Of a stretch of DNA of 64,000 nt, positions 39,071 through 50,400 are shown in pieces (position 1 is the stretch's first letter; each line of letters starts with the position of its first letter). The translations under genes were made by a program, and so were the position numbers. Source of the stretch: Caecitellus pseudoparvulus (Eukaryota > Bigyra: Bicosoecida); the NCBI GenBank assembly GCA_965644315.1, contig CBFFRQ010000057.1, positions 620,001 through 684,000 on the forward strand. Direction: 5' to 3'. Below the pieces are notes generated by a model, which had not been told where the DNA came from, ran no database searches, and was given only the letters and a program-made list of their open reading frames with translations.

Positions 39071-42000
39071 ATGGACTCGGGGCCTGGAATTGCGAAAGCC
39101 ATTGCAGCAGTGATATGTGATGATGTTCCCGTGCCCGGCGTCCCTGACCCCCGAACTGCCGCGGATGTGTTGGCGGCGACGAGCAGCATGGCGCTCGCAG
39201 CTGGAGTCATGGCGCATGCGGGGACCCAGAACACGCTGAGCCTCGCGTCCCTGGTCATGAGCAGTGCGCTTGTTGCTCTGCTCGTGGCGTACTCGGCGCA
39301 TGTGAGCGTGGGGCACCACGTGGCGTGCGAAGCTCAGGTGGCGCAGCTGGCAAATCCAGACACGCTGTGGAGGGAATTGTCCAGTCCTTCAGGGCTTGAC
39401 CGGCAGGTCGTGGACGTCGTGGGCAGCAACCCCCTGACACGGAGCGTTAGTGATGCATTTGAGCAGACAATTGGCCTGCCCCTTTTGCTGCGCCAGCTGC
39501 TCTTTGCCTCCGTGGCGCTCGGACTGAGTGTGAGCAGCACAAATTCCGCATTGCAGCGCCTGCTCGCGTGGGGGGCAATGGGCACAGGCGTGCTGTTGTT
39601 CCTGGGGACGTCCACCTCAGACACAGTGATCCGCACCGTTTTCGGCACGGTATTCGGTGCGCACGTCATGACTTTCCATGCCTTCGGCTTCCTGGTCCTG
39701 GCCACCGCGCAGTGGCTGCCCAAGTTCGTCGCCGACTGCTCAGGCTTTGCACTGCTTGGTGGGGCGGTGGCGGTGGGCATCCTGCTACTTCGCAGCACAG
39801 TCCGAGTGCGCAGCTTGGTGACCCTGCGCACGGCAGTGCTGCAGCAAATGTTCCTCCTCGCCGTGCAGTACCTGCTGTGCCTGCCCTCCTGGCACCCAAG
39901 CTGGGTGGCTCTGCTGCCCGTCATGCTCATCACAGGCAACGCAGAGCTGCCTGCTGCTGCTTCGGTGCGGGTGTTGGGGGTGAGCTTTGCACTGCCGCCT
40001 GCGCTGGCCGCCGCTGCCGGCCTGCACGCGCGCGGCAGCACGGTGTGGCGACGCGCCTCCTCTGACAGCGGCGGTGCGTCACACATCTGGGGCTTCGTGC
40101 ACCGGGGACTCCTGGATGCAGCCACGGTAGCGGGGCGCCTCCTAGTCACCTCCACCTGCCACCAGGCTGTCCTCGTACTGCAGGGCGCCCCCATGGTTGA
40201 CATGTGGTCAGGTGTGGCGGCTGACGTACCGCTGTGCCTCAGGGCGACGGTGGGAGTGGTACAGGAGTGGCTGCTGCTGCCTGCAGCTGGCCTGCCGTGG
40301 CTGGGCAGTGCCTTCGCGCGGTATGCCGCCGTGGCGCAGGGCGTGCACCAGGCTCTGGACGCCGACACGCCCCTGGGCCAAGCCATGGTGGGGCTCTGGC
40401 TCACATCGATCAACATGGCGGTGTGCTTGATGGGGGCCAAGTGGGCACGGCGCACCCTGGGCATTCACCACGGCTGGGCGGGCCTGTGGCCAGTCACAGT
40501 GCTGCCAGTGGGGGTCAGCCTGGTCCTGGGCACCACTGGCCTGTTGCCTCGGGGCGGGGCACTGCTCTTCGCCGCGGTGGCTGCCCAGGCAGCTGGCACG
40601 TACGTGAGCGGGTGGCGCCGCCCCTGGTCCCGCCACACGCTGTCCTTGCACAGCATGGGCGTGACGGGCATGGGCATGCACGCTTCCGGTAGCAAGATGG
40701 CCATGGTGGCGCGCCTGCTGGCGTCAGTGTTCCTGCTCACCACGCGTGCTGTGGTGGGGCTGACCGCCACCCTCGTCGCTGCCACGCTGTTGCGCAGTCG
40801 ATGGCAGCCGACTGTGCGCCTGGTGCGGGGCTTGCTGCGTGGGGAGCTGGACCTGCACGCCGCCAGCGCGCAGGAGTCCAGCAGCCTCTCCCACCCAGCG
40901 CTCCTGCTGACTGGTCTGTGCGTGCTGTGGAAGGTGGGCTGCCTGCTGCACCTGGCCAGGGCACGTTGGCACGAAGTGGTGCAAAGTATGAATCAAACCA
41001 AGGCCGGGGCAGGCGTCGGAGGGCTGATTGGGAGTGGGGGTGCAGCGGTGGGAGATGGAAGTCTGCCCATGGTCAGCTTGGGGGTGGACGTGCTCAGCCT
41101 GTGTGAGACGTGGAGTGAGGGCTCCGTGCAGCCTCCAGGCAGCGAAACCGACACCATCGCTGGCACAGGTGAGGGCGGGTCCGAGGCCACTGCCCTCCCA
41201 CGTGCAGCTCGCCCCCGCTCACGACCACGGCGGCGCCGGACCTTGGATGGCGGCAGCAGTGGCACACGCTCCTTGGCTCCGAGTTCAAGCCTCCACAGCT
41301 TCTTGCCGTGGGGGTTGGAGGGCTTGCTGGAGGGAGTGGTGATGGGGGGCGGGGCCACGGGTCTGGGCGCAGGCAGCGGGAACAGCAGCCCCACGGCAGC
41401 CTCCGTGAACGCAGACGACCCCCAGGGGGCGCCTGATGCCGACCCACCCGCCCTGCCGTGCCCTGACTTCGACGACTTGCACGAGTGGGACGACGCCGCC
41501 TCCGTGGTGTCCAGCGCCACTCTCAGCGGCACGTCGCGCAAGGAGGTGACACGTCTCCTGCGGCGGCGGCGGGCAGCCCAGGCACGAGCGCGCAGCGGTG
41601 GCCGCCTAAGACCCCGGAGCCCACTGCACCCAGCAGCCCTGCAGCAGGTGCCATCCCCCGTGTCCCCCTTGGACCCAGCCCCCCAGCCGGCGCCGTCCAC
41701 CGTGAGGACCCCCCGTTTGCGTGCATTGCACAGCAGCGCGGCAGGCGTGCCGGGGGTGGACGGCCTGTCCCAAGTGCAAGGTGCGCACTCGCCGGTGCCA
41801 GCCACTGCCACGTCCATGGGCACTGCTAGGCACCTGTGGGACGTTCGCAGTACGGGCAGGTCCGACCGGTACCTCTCAGCAGTGCGCATGCCACAGCTGA
41901 GCACGCCCCACGTGCCTAGCTCGCCACCACGGCGTTCATCCCCACCACCCCGCGCAGTGGCCAGCAGTGCTGTCTCTGCTCCCCCTGTCCATGGGCCTGC

Positions 42001-42244
42001 TGGCCTGCTGCCCATGGCTGCGCCCATGTACGCCGAACTTGCGCGGGCGCCGGGCAGGTCGGCGGCGCTGTCCCCCAGGGCCGGCAGCGGCGGCAGCATC
42101 CACAGCTCGGGCGCGGCGCCTCCCCCTCCAGCCTTGCCACAGCCTGTCCCTGTGACAGCAGCATTGTCTCCCTTGCACTTGGACATTGCCGGCGCGGCTG
42201 CCAGCCTGGGACAGGGGCAGCGACCACCCTCCCCCTTCGCATGA
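39071..42244 (+). CDS. Polytopic membrane protein of unknown function
   Basis: 1057 aa, no intron needed, ATG in context CACCATGG. The first 650 residues contain roughly 14 hydrophobic segments (LASLVMSSALVALLVAYSA, LLLRQLLFASVALGLSVS, FALLGGAVAVGILLL, LLARSVFLL-type regions later). A low-complexity cytosolic tail (650-1057) follows, with Arg-rich RRRRTLDGG and many S-P motifs. No transporter signature was recognised. It could be a transporter, scramblase or nucleoporin-like scaffold; the sequence does not decide. It converges with the TPR gene, 27 nt between stops. Confidence 0.6.
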   Translation: MDSGPGIAKAIAAVICDDVPVPGVPDPRTAADVLAATSSMALAAGVMAHAGTQNTLSLASLVMSSALVALLVAYSAHVSVGHHVACEAQVAQLANPDTLWRELSSPSGLDRQVVDVVGSNPLTRSVSDAFEQTIGLPLLLRQLLFASVALGLSVSSTNSALQRLLAWGAMGTGVLLFLGTSTSDTVIRTVFGTVFGAHVMTFHAFGFLVLATAQWLPKFVADCSGFALLGGAVAVGILLLRSTVRVRSLVTLRTAVLQQMFLLAVQYLLCLPSWHPSWVALLPVMLITGNAELPAAASVRVLGVSFALPPALAAAAGLHARGSTVWRRASSDSGGASHIWGFVHRGLLDAATVAGRLLVTSTCHQAVLVLQGAPMVDMWSGVAADVPLCLRATVGVVQEWLLLPAAGLPWLGSAFARYAAVAQGVHQALDADTPLGQAMVGLWLTSINMAVCLMGAKWARRTLGIHHGWAGLWPVTVLPVGVSLVLGTTGLLPRGGALLFAAVAAQAAGTYVSGWRRPWSRHTLSLHSMGVTGMGMHASGSKMAMVARLLASVFLLTTRAVVGLTATLVAATLLRSRWQPTVRLVRGLLRGELDLHAASAQESSSLSHPALLLTGLCVLWKVGCLLHLARARWHEVVQSMNQTKAGAGVGGLIGSGGAAVGDGSLPMVSLGVDVLSLCETWSEGSVQPPGSETDTIAGTGEGGSEATALPRAARPRSRPRRRRTLDGGSSGTRSLAPSSSLHSFLPWGLEGLLEGVVMGGGATGLGAGSGNSSPTAASVNADDPQGAPDADPPALPCPDFDDLHEWDDAASVVSSATLSGTSRKEVTRLLRRRRAAQARARSGGRLRPRSPLHPAALQQVPSPVSPLDPAPQPAPSTVRTPRLRALHSSAAGVPGVDGLSQVQGAHSPVPATATSMGTARHLWDVRSTGRSDRYLSAVRMPQLSTPHVPSSPPRRSSPPPRAVASSAVSAPPVHGPAGLLPMAAPMYAELARAPGRSAALSPRAGSGGSIHSSGAAPPPPALPQPVPVTAALSPLHLDIAGAAASLGQGQRPPSPFA

Positions 42245-42271
42245 GAGGTGCGCCCCATCCAGCGCGTGCAT

Positions 42272-43996
42272 TCACATCCACTCCCCGGGCACGGGGGGGC
42301 TGGGATCCCATGAGCCCAGGCCGGGCAGTGCAGAAAGTCCCTCCCTTCGAGCACCACTGCGGCCCAGCACCGCCATGGCGTCGGCTGCGACCCCCTTGAG
42401 CAGTGCCTGCGCCTCACCCTCTCGCTTGTCCCACGAGGACAGGAGCTGGGCGTACTGGTGTCCCACGAACATCCACTCACGGGCTTCGTACGGGTGCAGC
42501 GTCGCGGCGCCAGCCTTGTACTTGTCCAGCGCTGAGCGAAAGAGACCCTCAGCAGTCACGGCACTCTCGCCGGCAGCTGCCGTGCGGGCCAGCAGGGCCA
42601 GCGTCCGAGCAATGCATGGGTGGCCCTCGGGCAGGACAGTGTGAGGCACCTCCAACACGCCCACTTCGGGCAGCTCCTCTTCGTAGCTGCGCAGGACAGC
42701 CTCATCTTGGGCACTGAGCACTGCACGCAGGCAGGCCGACGCGGCCTCCAAACCCGGGCCAGCGGCAGCAGCCTTGTCTGCAGCCTGCTGCAGGGTGGCG
42801 CCTTCCAAACCGCTGTCAGACGCCTCTTGCAGCAGCTGCAGCTGCACCTGGGCCCAGTTTTGAGCCAGCTCCCACCCCAGGTGGTTGATGCCTGGGCTGA
42901 GCGCGGGCGCCTCCCCGCCCTCTGGAAGATACGTCGATCCGCCAGGCACCAGGAGGAGGGCGCCCATGGCCACTTCTTCGGCGCCCTTGCCTGTAGCGGG
43001 TACGCAGCCACCCAGCAATGCGTTGGGGTCGCCGTCACGGTCGACAGACGACCCGGCCGTGCCCATGCTGGCCAGGGCCGGGTCGCCACCGAAGCCAAGC
43101 AGGGGCGGCTGCGCCGCGTTCAGCTTCCCCACAGCGTACAGGTACGCAGCCATGTTGCGCTCAGCCATGGCTGCGCCTGCCTCGGCGACTCCTGCGTCTG
43201 CAGGGACTTCACTGCGGCTGGCCAGCGCCTCCCAGGCAGCGGCTGCTTCCTCTCGTGCCGGGCTTGGGTCATAGTGCTTGGCAGCAGAACCGGCCGACAC
43301 TGCTTGAGCAGCAATGAAGCGCGTGTGGGCGACTGCTGTCGCCCATGCAAAATCATCCACCTGCAGATGGGGGGAGCAGGGGCTGTGCGCTTGCTCACGC
43401 ATGAGAGGGCAGGTTGCGGAAATTGGGCGCCACGCACGTCGGCGATGTCGCTGAGCAAGTTCACGAGCTGGCGAGAGGCCCCAGCTCCATCCCCCAAATG
43501 GAGGTACAAACTTGACAACGCCAGCTGAGTGAGCACCCTGTCAGTCATGTTATCCTTGTCTGGAGCGTCAGCCAAGGCATTGTGCAGCGCGACAAGGCTG
43601 GACCTCCCGATTGAGTATTCCCTGGCAGAAAACGCCGCCGCAACCAGCCTGCGGGTGCAGGGGATACCCACTGTGCAAGATCTGTAGTTCGTGCTGCACT
43701 TCGTGCCTCTGCGCGTACCTTTTCTGGGCTGCAATGGCCATGGGCGAAGCAGGCCCCATGGAGGTGGTCACCTCCACGACTCGCTGCAGCTCCGGCAGAG
43801 CTGCACCTGGCTTGCCCGCGTCCAGAGCTGCCTCAGCTGCTGTCCACTCGGGAAACGCCACCAGCTGTGCACTTGCTGCGTCGCTTGCAGCGGGTGGCAG
43901 CGCCCACACGCCCTCGCCGCTGGGGCAGGTGCACATGCGGCGCAGCCTTGCGCCGCCCAAGGCATTTCGGCCGGCACGCCACACCCTGGCTGCCAT
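42272..43996 (-). CDS. TPR-type helical protein, possibly mitochondrial (TTC19-like)
   Basis: Exons 43996-43719, 43648-43438, 43360-42272, about 525 aa; introns 70 and 77 nt (GTACGC, GTGCGT). The first 22 residues (MAARVWRAGRNALGGARLRRMC) look like a mitochondrial presequence. Helix pairs follow with TPR spacing, e.g. W-T-A-A-E-A-A-L-D-A-G-K-P-G-A-A-L-P-E-L, and L-T-Q-L-A-L-S-S-L-Y-L-H-L-G-D-G-A-G-A-S-R-Q-L-V. C-terminal helices include H-P-C-I-A-R-T-L-A-L-L-A-R and SALDKYKAGAATLHPYEAREWMFVGHQYAQLL. This arrangement recalls TTC19 (complex III assembly), but no diagnostic residue proves it. The second intron contains AATTTCCGCAA. Confidence 0.6.
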
Positions 43997-44434
43997 GGTG
44001 AAGAGACAGATGAACCTTGCTCTGTGGTGGAGGAGCGCCTCTTCGGGGGGTGGGGGTGGGTGTGGTTCTTAGCTTGAGGTGTATTTTAAAGTCACTCTTG
44101 ATCTGTTGTCCAGTCTAACTCCGGATATCCTTGCCTAGGAACCAAATGACAGTTTTTGCATAGATCGTGTCAAATTGATCAGGGAGCCAAAGTAGGCAAC
44201 ACGCCTGCCTCGACAAATACAACCCAACCTACAATGCTCAGCCCCCGTCCACACCCACATAGCGTGGACTGACGTGTGTGAGGTGTGTGCTTGGACTGTG
44301 TCCGCAGCGCCAGACCAGCATACTCATCGCCAGTAGAGGTTTGGCCGCATGCCGACCCAGCTCACAAAGCTTCCAAGCTGAGTGAGGGTTGAGCTCCTAT
44401 CCCAGGCAGTCTTCATTCCTACCTCCTTGCATTC
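43997..44434. promoter_or_regulatory. Divergent promoter region, TPR gene and kelch gene
   Basis: 438 nt, the most A/T-rich stretch nearby (44070-44240). No RNA gene or coding frame was recognised; no GCGGAAAT element. A G-rich run (44037-44065) sits close to the TPR gene. Confidence 0.4.
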
Positions 44435-47400
44435 ATGGCATCAAGTGTGCAGACGGTGTGGCGGTGAGTGCAGCCGAGAAGGACACGAGCCAGCGGTCGC
44501 CGCGACGAGCGCCAGGCGATGTCCAGGCGCTGGCTGCAGACGCCTGCCCAGAGGCAACGGGCGGCAGGCCGCCACACGAGCGAGCGCACGTCAATCTCAT
44601 CGCCCTCTCCAGGAAAGTGCCCATTCCATCCAAGGCGTGGACGCCGCCCGTGAAGGAAGGCTACGCAGCAGTGCACATTCAGGTGAGCGGTGGGCTTGTC
44701 ATGCGTGCCGGCGGATCGGCAGCGTCCACGGCACCTTTCAAACCTTGTACAGGGTCGAATATTCATCATTGGCGGTATTGGTGGAGGCGGGACTCGCGAT
44801 GGGGCTGAAGAATCGCCTCTCGAAAAGCCTGGCCTGCCTGTCGCGAGCGACGATCGTGCCTCTGGCGGCATTGTCAAGGGCTCTGCGGCAGTGGCTCCGG
44901 CAGGGGACAGCTTCTCGCACACGAACTCCGTGTACATGTACGACGTAGCTGCTGCTGAGTGGTGCGTTTGCCCCCGCCTGCTTCGCCTGGTCGCATCTGT
45001 GCCACGCCCAAGATCGTGACTTGCCACAGGTCCTTCGTGCGGACGAGTGGACCCGCCCCGCCACCACGCTCCAGCCTCGCCGCCGTGGCTGTGGGGCACT
45101 GCATCTTTGTGCATGGAGGAGAAGGCCCAGAGGCCTCTACACGAGCCAAACAAGCCGGCCCCCAGGCGGGTTTGCGCAGCGTATCCCGAGCCGGAGCGGC
45201 GTCTGATTCACGGCAAGGCGCTCATGGCGCGGAGGACGCTGCACTGGAGCTGTTCGGAGACGTGCACGTGCTGGACACACGCAGCATGACCTGGTCTGCC
45301 GCCCGCCCCAACGCAGTCATCGCGGACTTCTCAGAGGACTTGCTGCAGTCCAGCATGGCCGTGGCAGCACCTGCACAAAGCCCTGTCGCGCGGCAGGGCT
45401 CCCCCTCAACGGACGTGCCGCCACTGCTCATCGCGTCCCCCTCCAACAGAGCCCTGAAAGCAGCTGATGCTCGCGAACGGCACCGCCTCCTGCGCCTGGT
45501 CGCGACTCTGGCCTCGCCCTTGCTGGTCGCGGGCGTCTTGAACGCTCTGCGCCAACACTACGCTTGCACGACCCGAGGCACTTCGCCTGAGGGCCAGCCG
45601 CTGTCTGATCTAGACGTGCGGGACGTGCTGGCCAAGATGGTCAAGAGCCGCGACCTGGCCGCGGGGGGCCCTGACGCTGCGCCGGTGCAAGCCGGCCCCC
45701 TTCCCTCCCCCGTTGGTCGCCGCAGCCAAGCCCAGTCGCGACAGACGGGCCGCACAGGCGTGTCTGGAGTGTCTGGCTCGGTCCTGCCCCCAGACCACCC
45801 GTACCGCCACACAGCCCTGCGGCGAGCCCGGGGCGGTTTGCTCCTGCTCCCAGAGCTCATGGCCGATGCGGCAGTCGCGGACGCAGCTGCAGCAGAGGCT
45901 GCAGCGGCTGCTGTGTTGCACAGCGCCACAGCTGCCTTGCCTGAAAAGACCTCCAAGCCCAACATGGCCACAGAGTTGCAGTCCTTCGCCCGCGTTGACA
46001 TTGGTGTACCAGTGCCAGACAGCGTCGTGGCAGCAGTGGCAGGGGATTCCTCCCTCATGCTGCAGCTGTGCAACCAGCTGGCGTCAGCGCTGTCTCCGCT
46101 GGCGGCTGTGCCCGAGCCACGCCACGCGCACACGTTGGTGTCCTGGGCAGTGGGCGCAGGGGCCTGCCCCCTCCTGGTACTGTTCGGCGGCATGTCGCGC
46201 AGTGCCTCCCTGTCCAGCGCAAACATGCGGGGCGGCCTCACCTCCTCTGCCAGCCGCCGCAACATGCAGGTGCCCAACAACGACGTGCAGCTGTTTGACG
46301 TCAACGCGGGGGTGTGGATGAAGGTGCCCATTGCGGGGGATTCCGCCCCCGCGCCTCGTGGGTACCACGCCGCGGTCATGCTTGGCAACCGCCTCGTAGT
46401 CTTCGGCGGGCTGGGGGACTCTGGCGTGCTGGGGGATGTCTGGGCCCTGGACTTAACGCCGCTGGCGCACTTGCACTCCTTGGCGGGCAGCGTCGTGCAA
46501 GCCCGCGTGAACGAAGCCACCGAAGCAGTGCTGGGCATGCACGGTCTGACGTCAAAACGCGGCAGCAGCCTGCCAGGTGCCCGCGGCAGCGGCGGCAGGG
46601 CCACCTCCCCAGGCCCTGGCACCCCAGCTAGTAGCCTGCCTGCATGCTCCTGGACCTGCCTCTTCAACGCCCCAGGCCCCGCTGAGCTGGCGATGCAGGT
46701 GCGCCACCGGCGTGTCACCGCCATGCGATCAGGGTTGGACATGGTGGAGGGGGGTGCGGACGTCGGTGGTGTGGAGCGGGACATGACTGCGTCTGCCTTC
46801 TCAACCAGCCAGGCAGTGGGGTGGCAGGGAGCGTGGGGCCCTGGTGCCGTGTTCGGCCACCGCATGGTGGTGGACCCATGGGATCCCGCGGCAGTGTTGG
46901 TGGGGGGCGGGCGGTCGTGGACGGGGGAGGGCCCTGCCACCGGCGCAGCCCCCCGTGCCACCGCCCTGGGCGCCATGCAAGTGTGGCGCTTCGACACCAA
47001 CGCAGCTGCTTGGTCCCCTGTCCCGGCACCGGGGGAGAACCGCACCAGCCCTGTGCCAGACACGTCTGGCTTAGTGGTGGCGGCAGTGTTGCGTGCACAG
47101 GCCTTTCACGCTGAAGGTGGCACGGCCCTGGCAGCTGGGGAGCTCCCGGCAGAGGAGGCCCCCCCTGAGGCGCCTGAGACAGGCGACGACGAAGGCAAGG
47201 ACTCCGGGGGCGCGAGTGAGAGCAAGGATGCAGGTGCTGCCGCCGAGCCAGGCGCGCGCAGTGAAAGCCGGGCCCTGCCTCGTTCCGTGTCTGCGCTGTC
47301 TGCGCTGTCTGGCCTCAGCTCCGCGGCCCCGGCACCCCGTGCCCAGGCTGAAGGCGAAGATGACCTGCCCCCACCACTCTTCGGGTTCGGCATGTTGTCC

Positions 47401-50400
47401 CTGTGGCCGGCTCCGTGCGACGTAGAGGTGCTCCAGCACTGGCGCAGCCACACGTCGGTGGTGTTTGGCGCCCGAGCAGCAGTTGGCATGCGCATCACAC
47501 AGCTAGCAGCCGCGGTAACGTCGGCGCCGGCAGGCGGGGATGAATGGGGCTCCCCGCGCCCGGACACTCCGAAGCAGCGCGGAGCCCAGCTCGCCCTGCC
47601 TGCTGGCGCTGCACACGAGGACGCTGTGACTGCAGCCGTGCCTGCGCCTACCCCAGCAGCCGTCGGACGGGGGCAGGCTCGGAGGCGTGCAGCTCAAGTC
47701 CTGGGCCCTGCCCTCTTGCCCCTCCTGCTGTCTGTTGGAGGCGACACCGATGGCTGGTCCAACCAGGCCAGCTCCAGGAAGGCCAGTGCCGCTCTGAAGG
47801 AGCTGTTGGGCTGCCTGGACTCCCTGCAGTGGACAGTGTCTGGCCACGGTTTCCGGGTGGAGGCCATGGGGCAAGGCTGGTTCAGGGTGCCCCCCGCCGG
47901 CTACGGCGGACCTTTCTGCCCGCGAGGGGACCTTGGCAAGCGGGTGCGGGTGTCTCCCTTGCGCCACCTCGGCGAGCGGGGTCTCGCCCTTGGCGCCGCG
48001 TACGACCTATCTCAGGAAGCACAAGGCGAACCAGGCTCTCCAGGCAGCCACCGCCGTGTCAGCACGGCGGGAGCTGCCCGAGCAGTGCTGGCAACGATCT
48101 CAGCTCGTTCCCTTGTCGGCACTGCGGAGCAGAAGGTGGAGTCTCCCACTGCCGGCGACGGTGGCAAGCGTGCCCAAGGTGAGGGTGGCTTGGCAGCTCT
48201 GGCGTTGGGAGCGCTGCGTCGCCCCTCTGCCCGAGCACCCGGCTTGGCCAGTGGCAGGGTGACCCTGGCGGACCTGGGCGTCTCGGAGGCCGAAGCTCGC
48301 ACCGTACCGGGAGGCCGCGTTCGGCGCCTGTTCGACCCCACCCCCGAGGAGCGCATCCAGCTGCTGGCCGAGTCGCTGTTTCGGCGTGTCGTGGTGCTGG
48401 GCGGCGTGCGCATGCCCAGTTCGCGTGCCGGAGTGGCTCCCGACCAGGCTTCCAGCCGGCAAGGCGCCCTGCCGTCAGTGGTGGAGGACGCCCCGGCACG
48501 GGAGGTGTCGAAAACCGACAGCGCTGCCACTCACGGCGTGCCCACTTCCCACCTAAGCCAGGCCTTGCAGGGCGTGCTGGCCCGGAGAGAGGGTGAGGAT
48601 TACGATGCCTGGTTCAAGCGCGCCAACGACGACCCTCGCCTGTCCGACATCTGGCGGCACAGGCAAGCCCTGGCAGAACAGCGCTCCCTGCAGCGCAGGC
48701 GGGGCCGCCCAGTGGACGGGGAGGTTGTGGTGGCCCCCTCCTGCCTGCAGGCGGCCAAGCTGGCTTCCAAGGGGGGGCTGTCCCAGCGTGGCTTCTTGCC
48801 CCTCACCAGCATCTTTCACCTGTGCTGCGCGCCCCCTGCTCTGCAGGGCCAGCCAGACGCCTCCGGCGTGGAGGACCGCCCTGCAATTGGACAAGGGGAC
48901 GCTGCCGCTGTGGATGGGGGGGATAATGTGGACTTGCCCGCACGGCGCCTGGCGCGTATCGCCTCAGCTGGACTCATGTCCGTGTCAGAGGTGACGGACG
49001 AGGGCGCAGTGGCAGCAGCACTGCTGCAGAAGGGTCGCCGGACGCAGGAGCTGGCGGACGTGCGGCGACCAGACCAGCTGCGCAGTTTGCGCCCGCCAAG
49101 CGTGGGGCGCTTTCGCCCTCATGAGGCGCCCGTCGTGCCGACGCCTGGTAAGGCAGCAGCAGGCGGTAGTGGCCCGGCGTCCACTGCCGCGGGGCAGCGG
49201 GCACACGCGCGGCATTTGGTTCCATCTGCGCTGCCCGACACGCGCACGGCGCAGACGCTGGTGCAGATCCTAGTGAACGAGGTGGAGGGCGAGGAGGAGG
49301 TGAAGGGCTCTGGCCGAGGGCTGCAGTTCCCCCGCAAGGAGCCCCTCTTGGTGGCGTCCTCCACCACCAGCACCCTGGCAGCCCTCCTCAAGCGTGACGC
49401 CAGGGCGGATGCGGCGCGGTCGGAGCAGGTGCGCGCCATCCTGCCTTCTGCCATGGTGCGACGCTTCCCCACTGGAACGCAACTGCAAGGTCCCGTGCCG
49501 GAAGGCACCCTGATCAAGGCTGCCAAAGCCGCTCGCCGCGCTGAGGCGGCAGCCAGTCGAGAGGCGCTGGCCGCCCTCATGGGCGTGCAGACGCAGCCGG
49601 TGATGGATTCGCGTCTGAACAGCGGCGCGCCCGTCGTGGCTGCGGAGGCCGCCATGGTGGGCGGCGCCGTCCGCTTCCCCCCCACTGCACTGAGTTTGCA
49701 CCGCCCAGAGGACCGGCCGCCACCCCCGTCGCGCATGCACACAAGTGCCACCAGCCTGGGCTCTGGCGTGCCAGCTCTGCAGGCCACCATGTCAGCTCAC
49801 CAGGCCCTGGTGCCTTCTGCAGCAGCCCAAGACGCCAGCCGGCCTCGTGGGCTGGTGTCTCCGCTGTGCATGCCAGGCCCAAGTACTACATCTCTGGGCG
49901 CAGGAGATTCCCTGGGAGCGGCCAGCTCGGCGTCCTTTCTCCGAGTCCCACCAGAGGCCGGGTGCCGGTATGGCATGGCGGGCTCCGAGGCTGACGTGGC
50001 GGCTGAGGAGTGGCTGCAGGGCGCCAGCCCCAGATCTGGCAGGGAGGGGCCCGATGCACGGCCCACCACTCCCCAGCAGAGGGCCAGCATCACCGCCGAC
50101 GACTCGGATGATGAGGCGCTGCCGCCTCCGAGTACATTCCTCGCGGATGTGGCCAGCGGCTCCATCTCTGCGGTGGATGTCGTACCAGGGTGGACGGCCC
50201 CCCCCAAAGCCGCTGACATCGTGGCCATGCGCCAGCGTGAGGCCCGGCGCCTGCGCAGCCGGGGCGGAAGCAGGGCTGCAAAAGCGCAGACCAGCCCCAA
50301 GATCACCTCCACGGCGCCGTCACGGGCCTTGGCCATCGCGCCCATGGGCGCAGAACGACAACGCCCCTCCCGTGTTCTGCACCCCGCCCTTGTTCAGAGC

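Noticed and set aside
40993-42480. 495-codon minus-strand frame
   Set aside because: Antisense to the tail of the polytopic protein and overlapping the TPR gene end; no domain.
45558-47063. 501-codon minus-strand frame
   Set aside because: Antisense to clear kelch repeats; typical GC-rich shadow.
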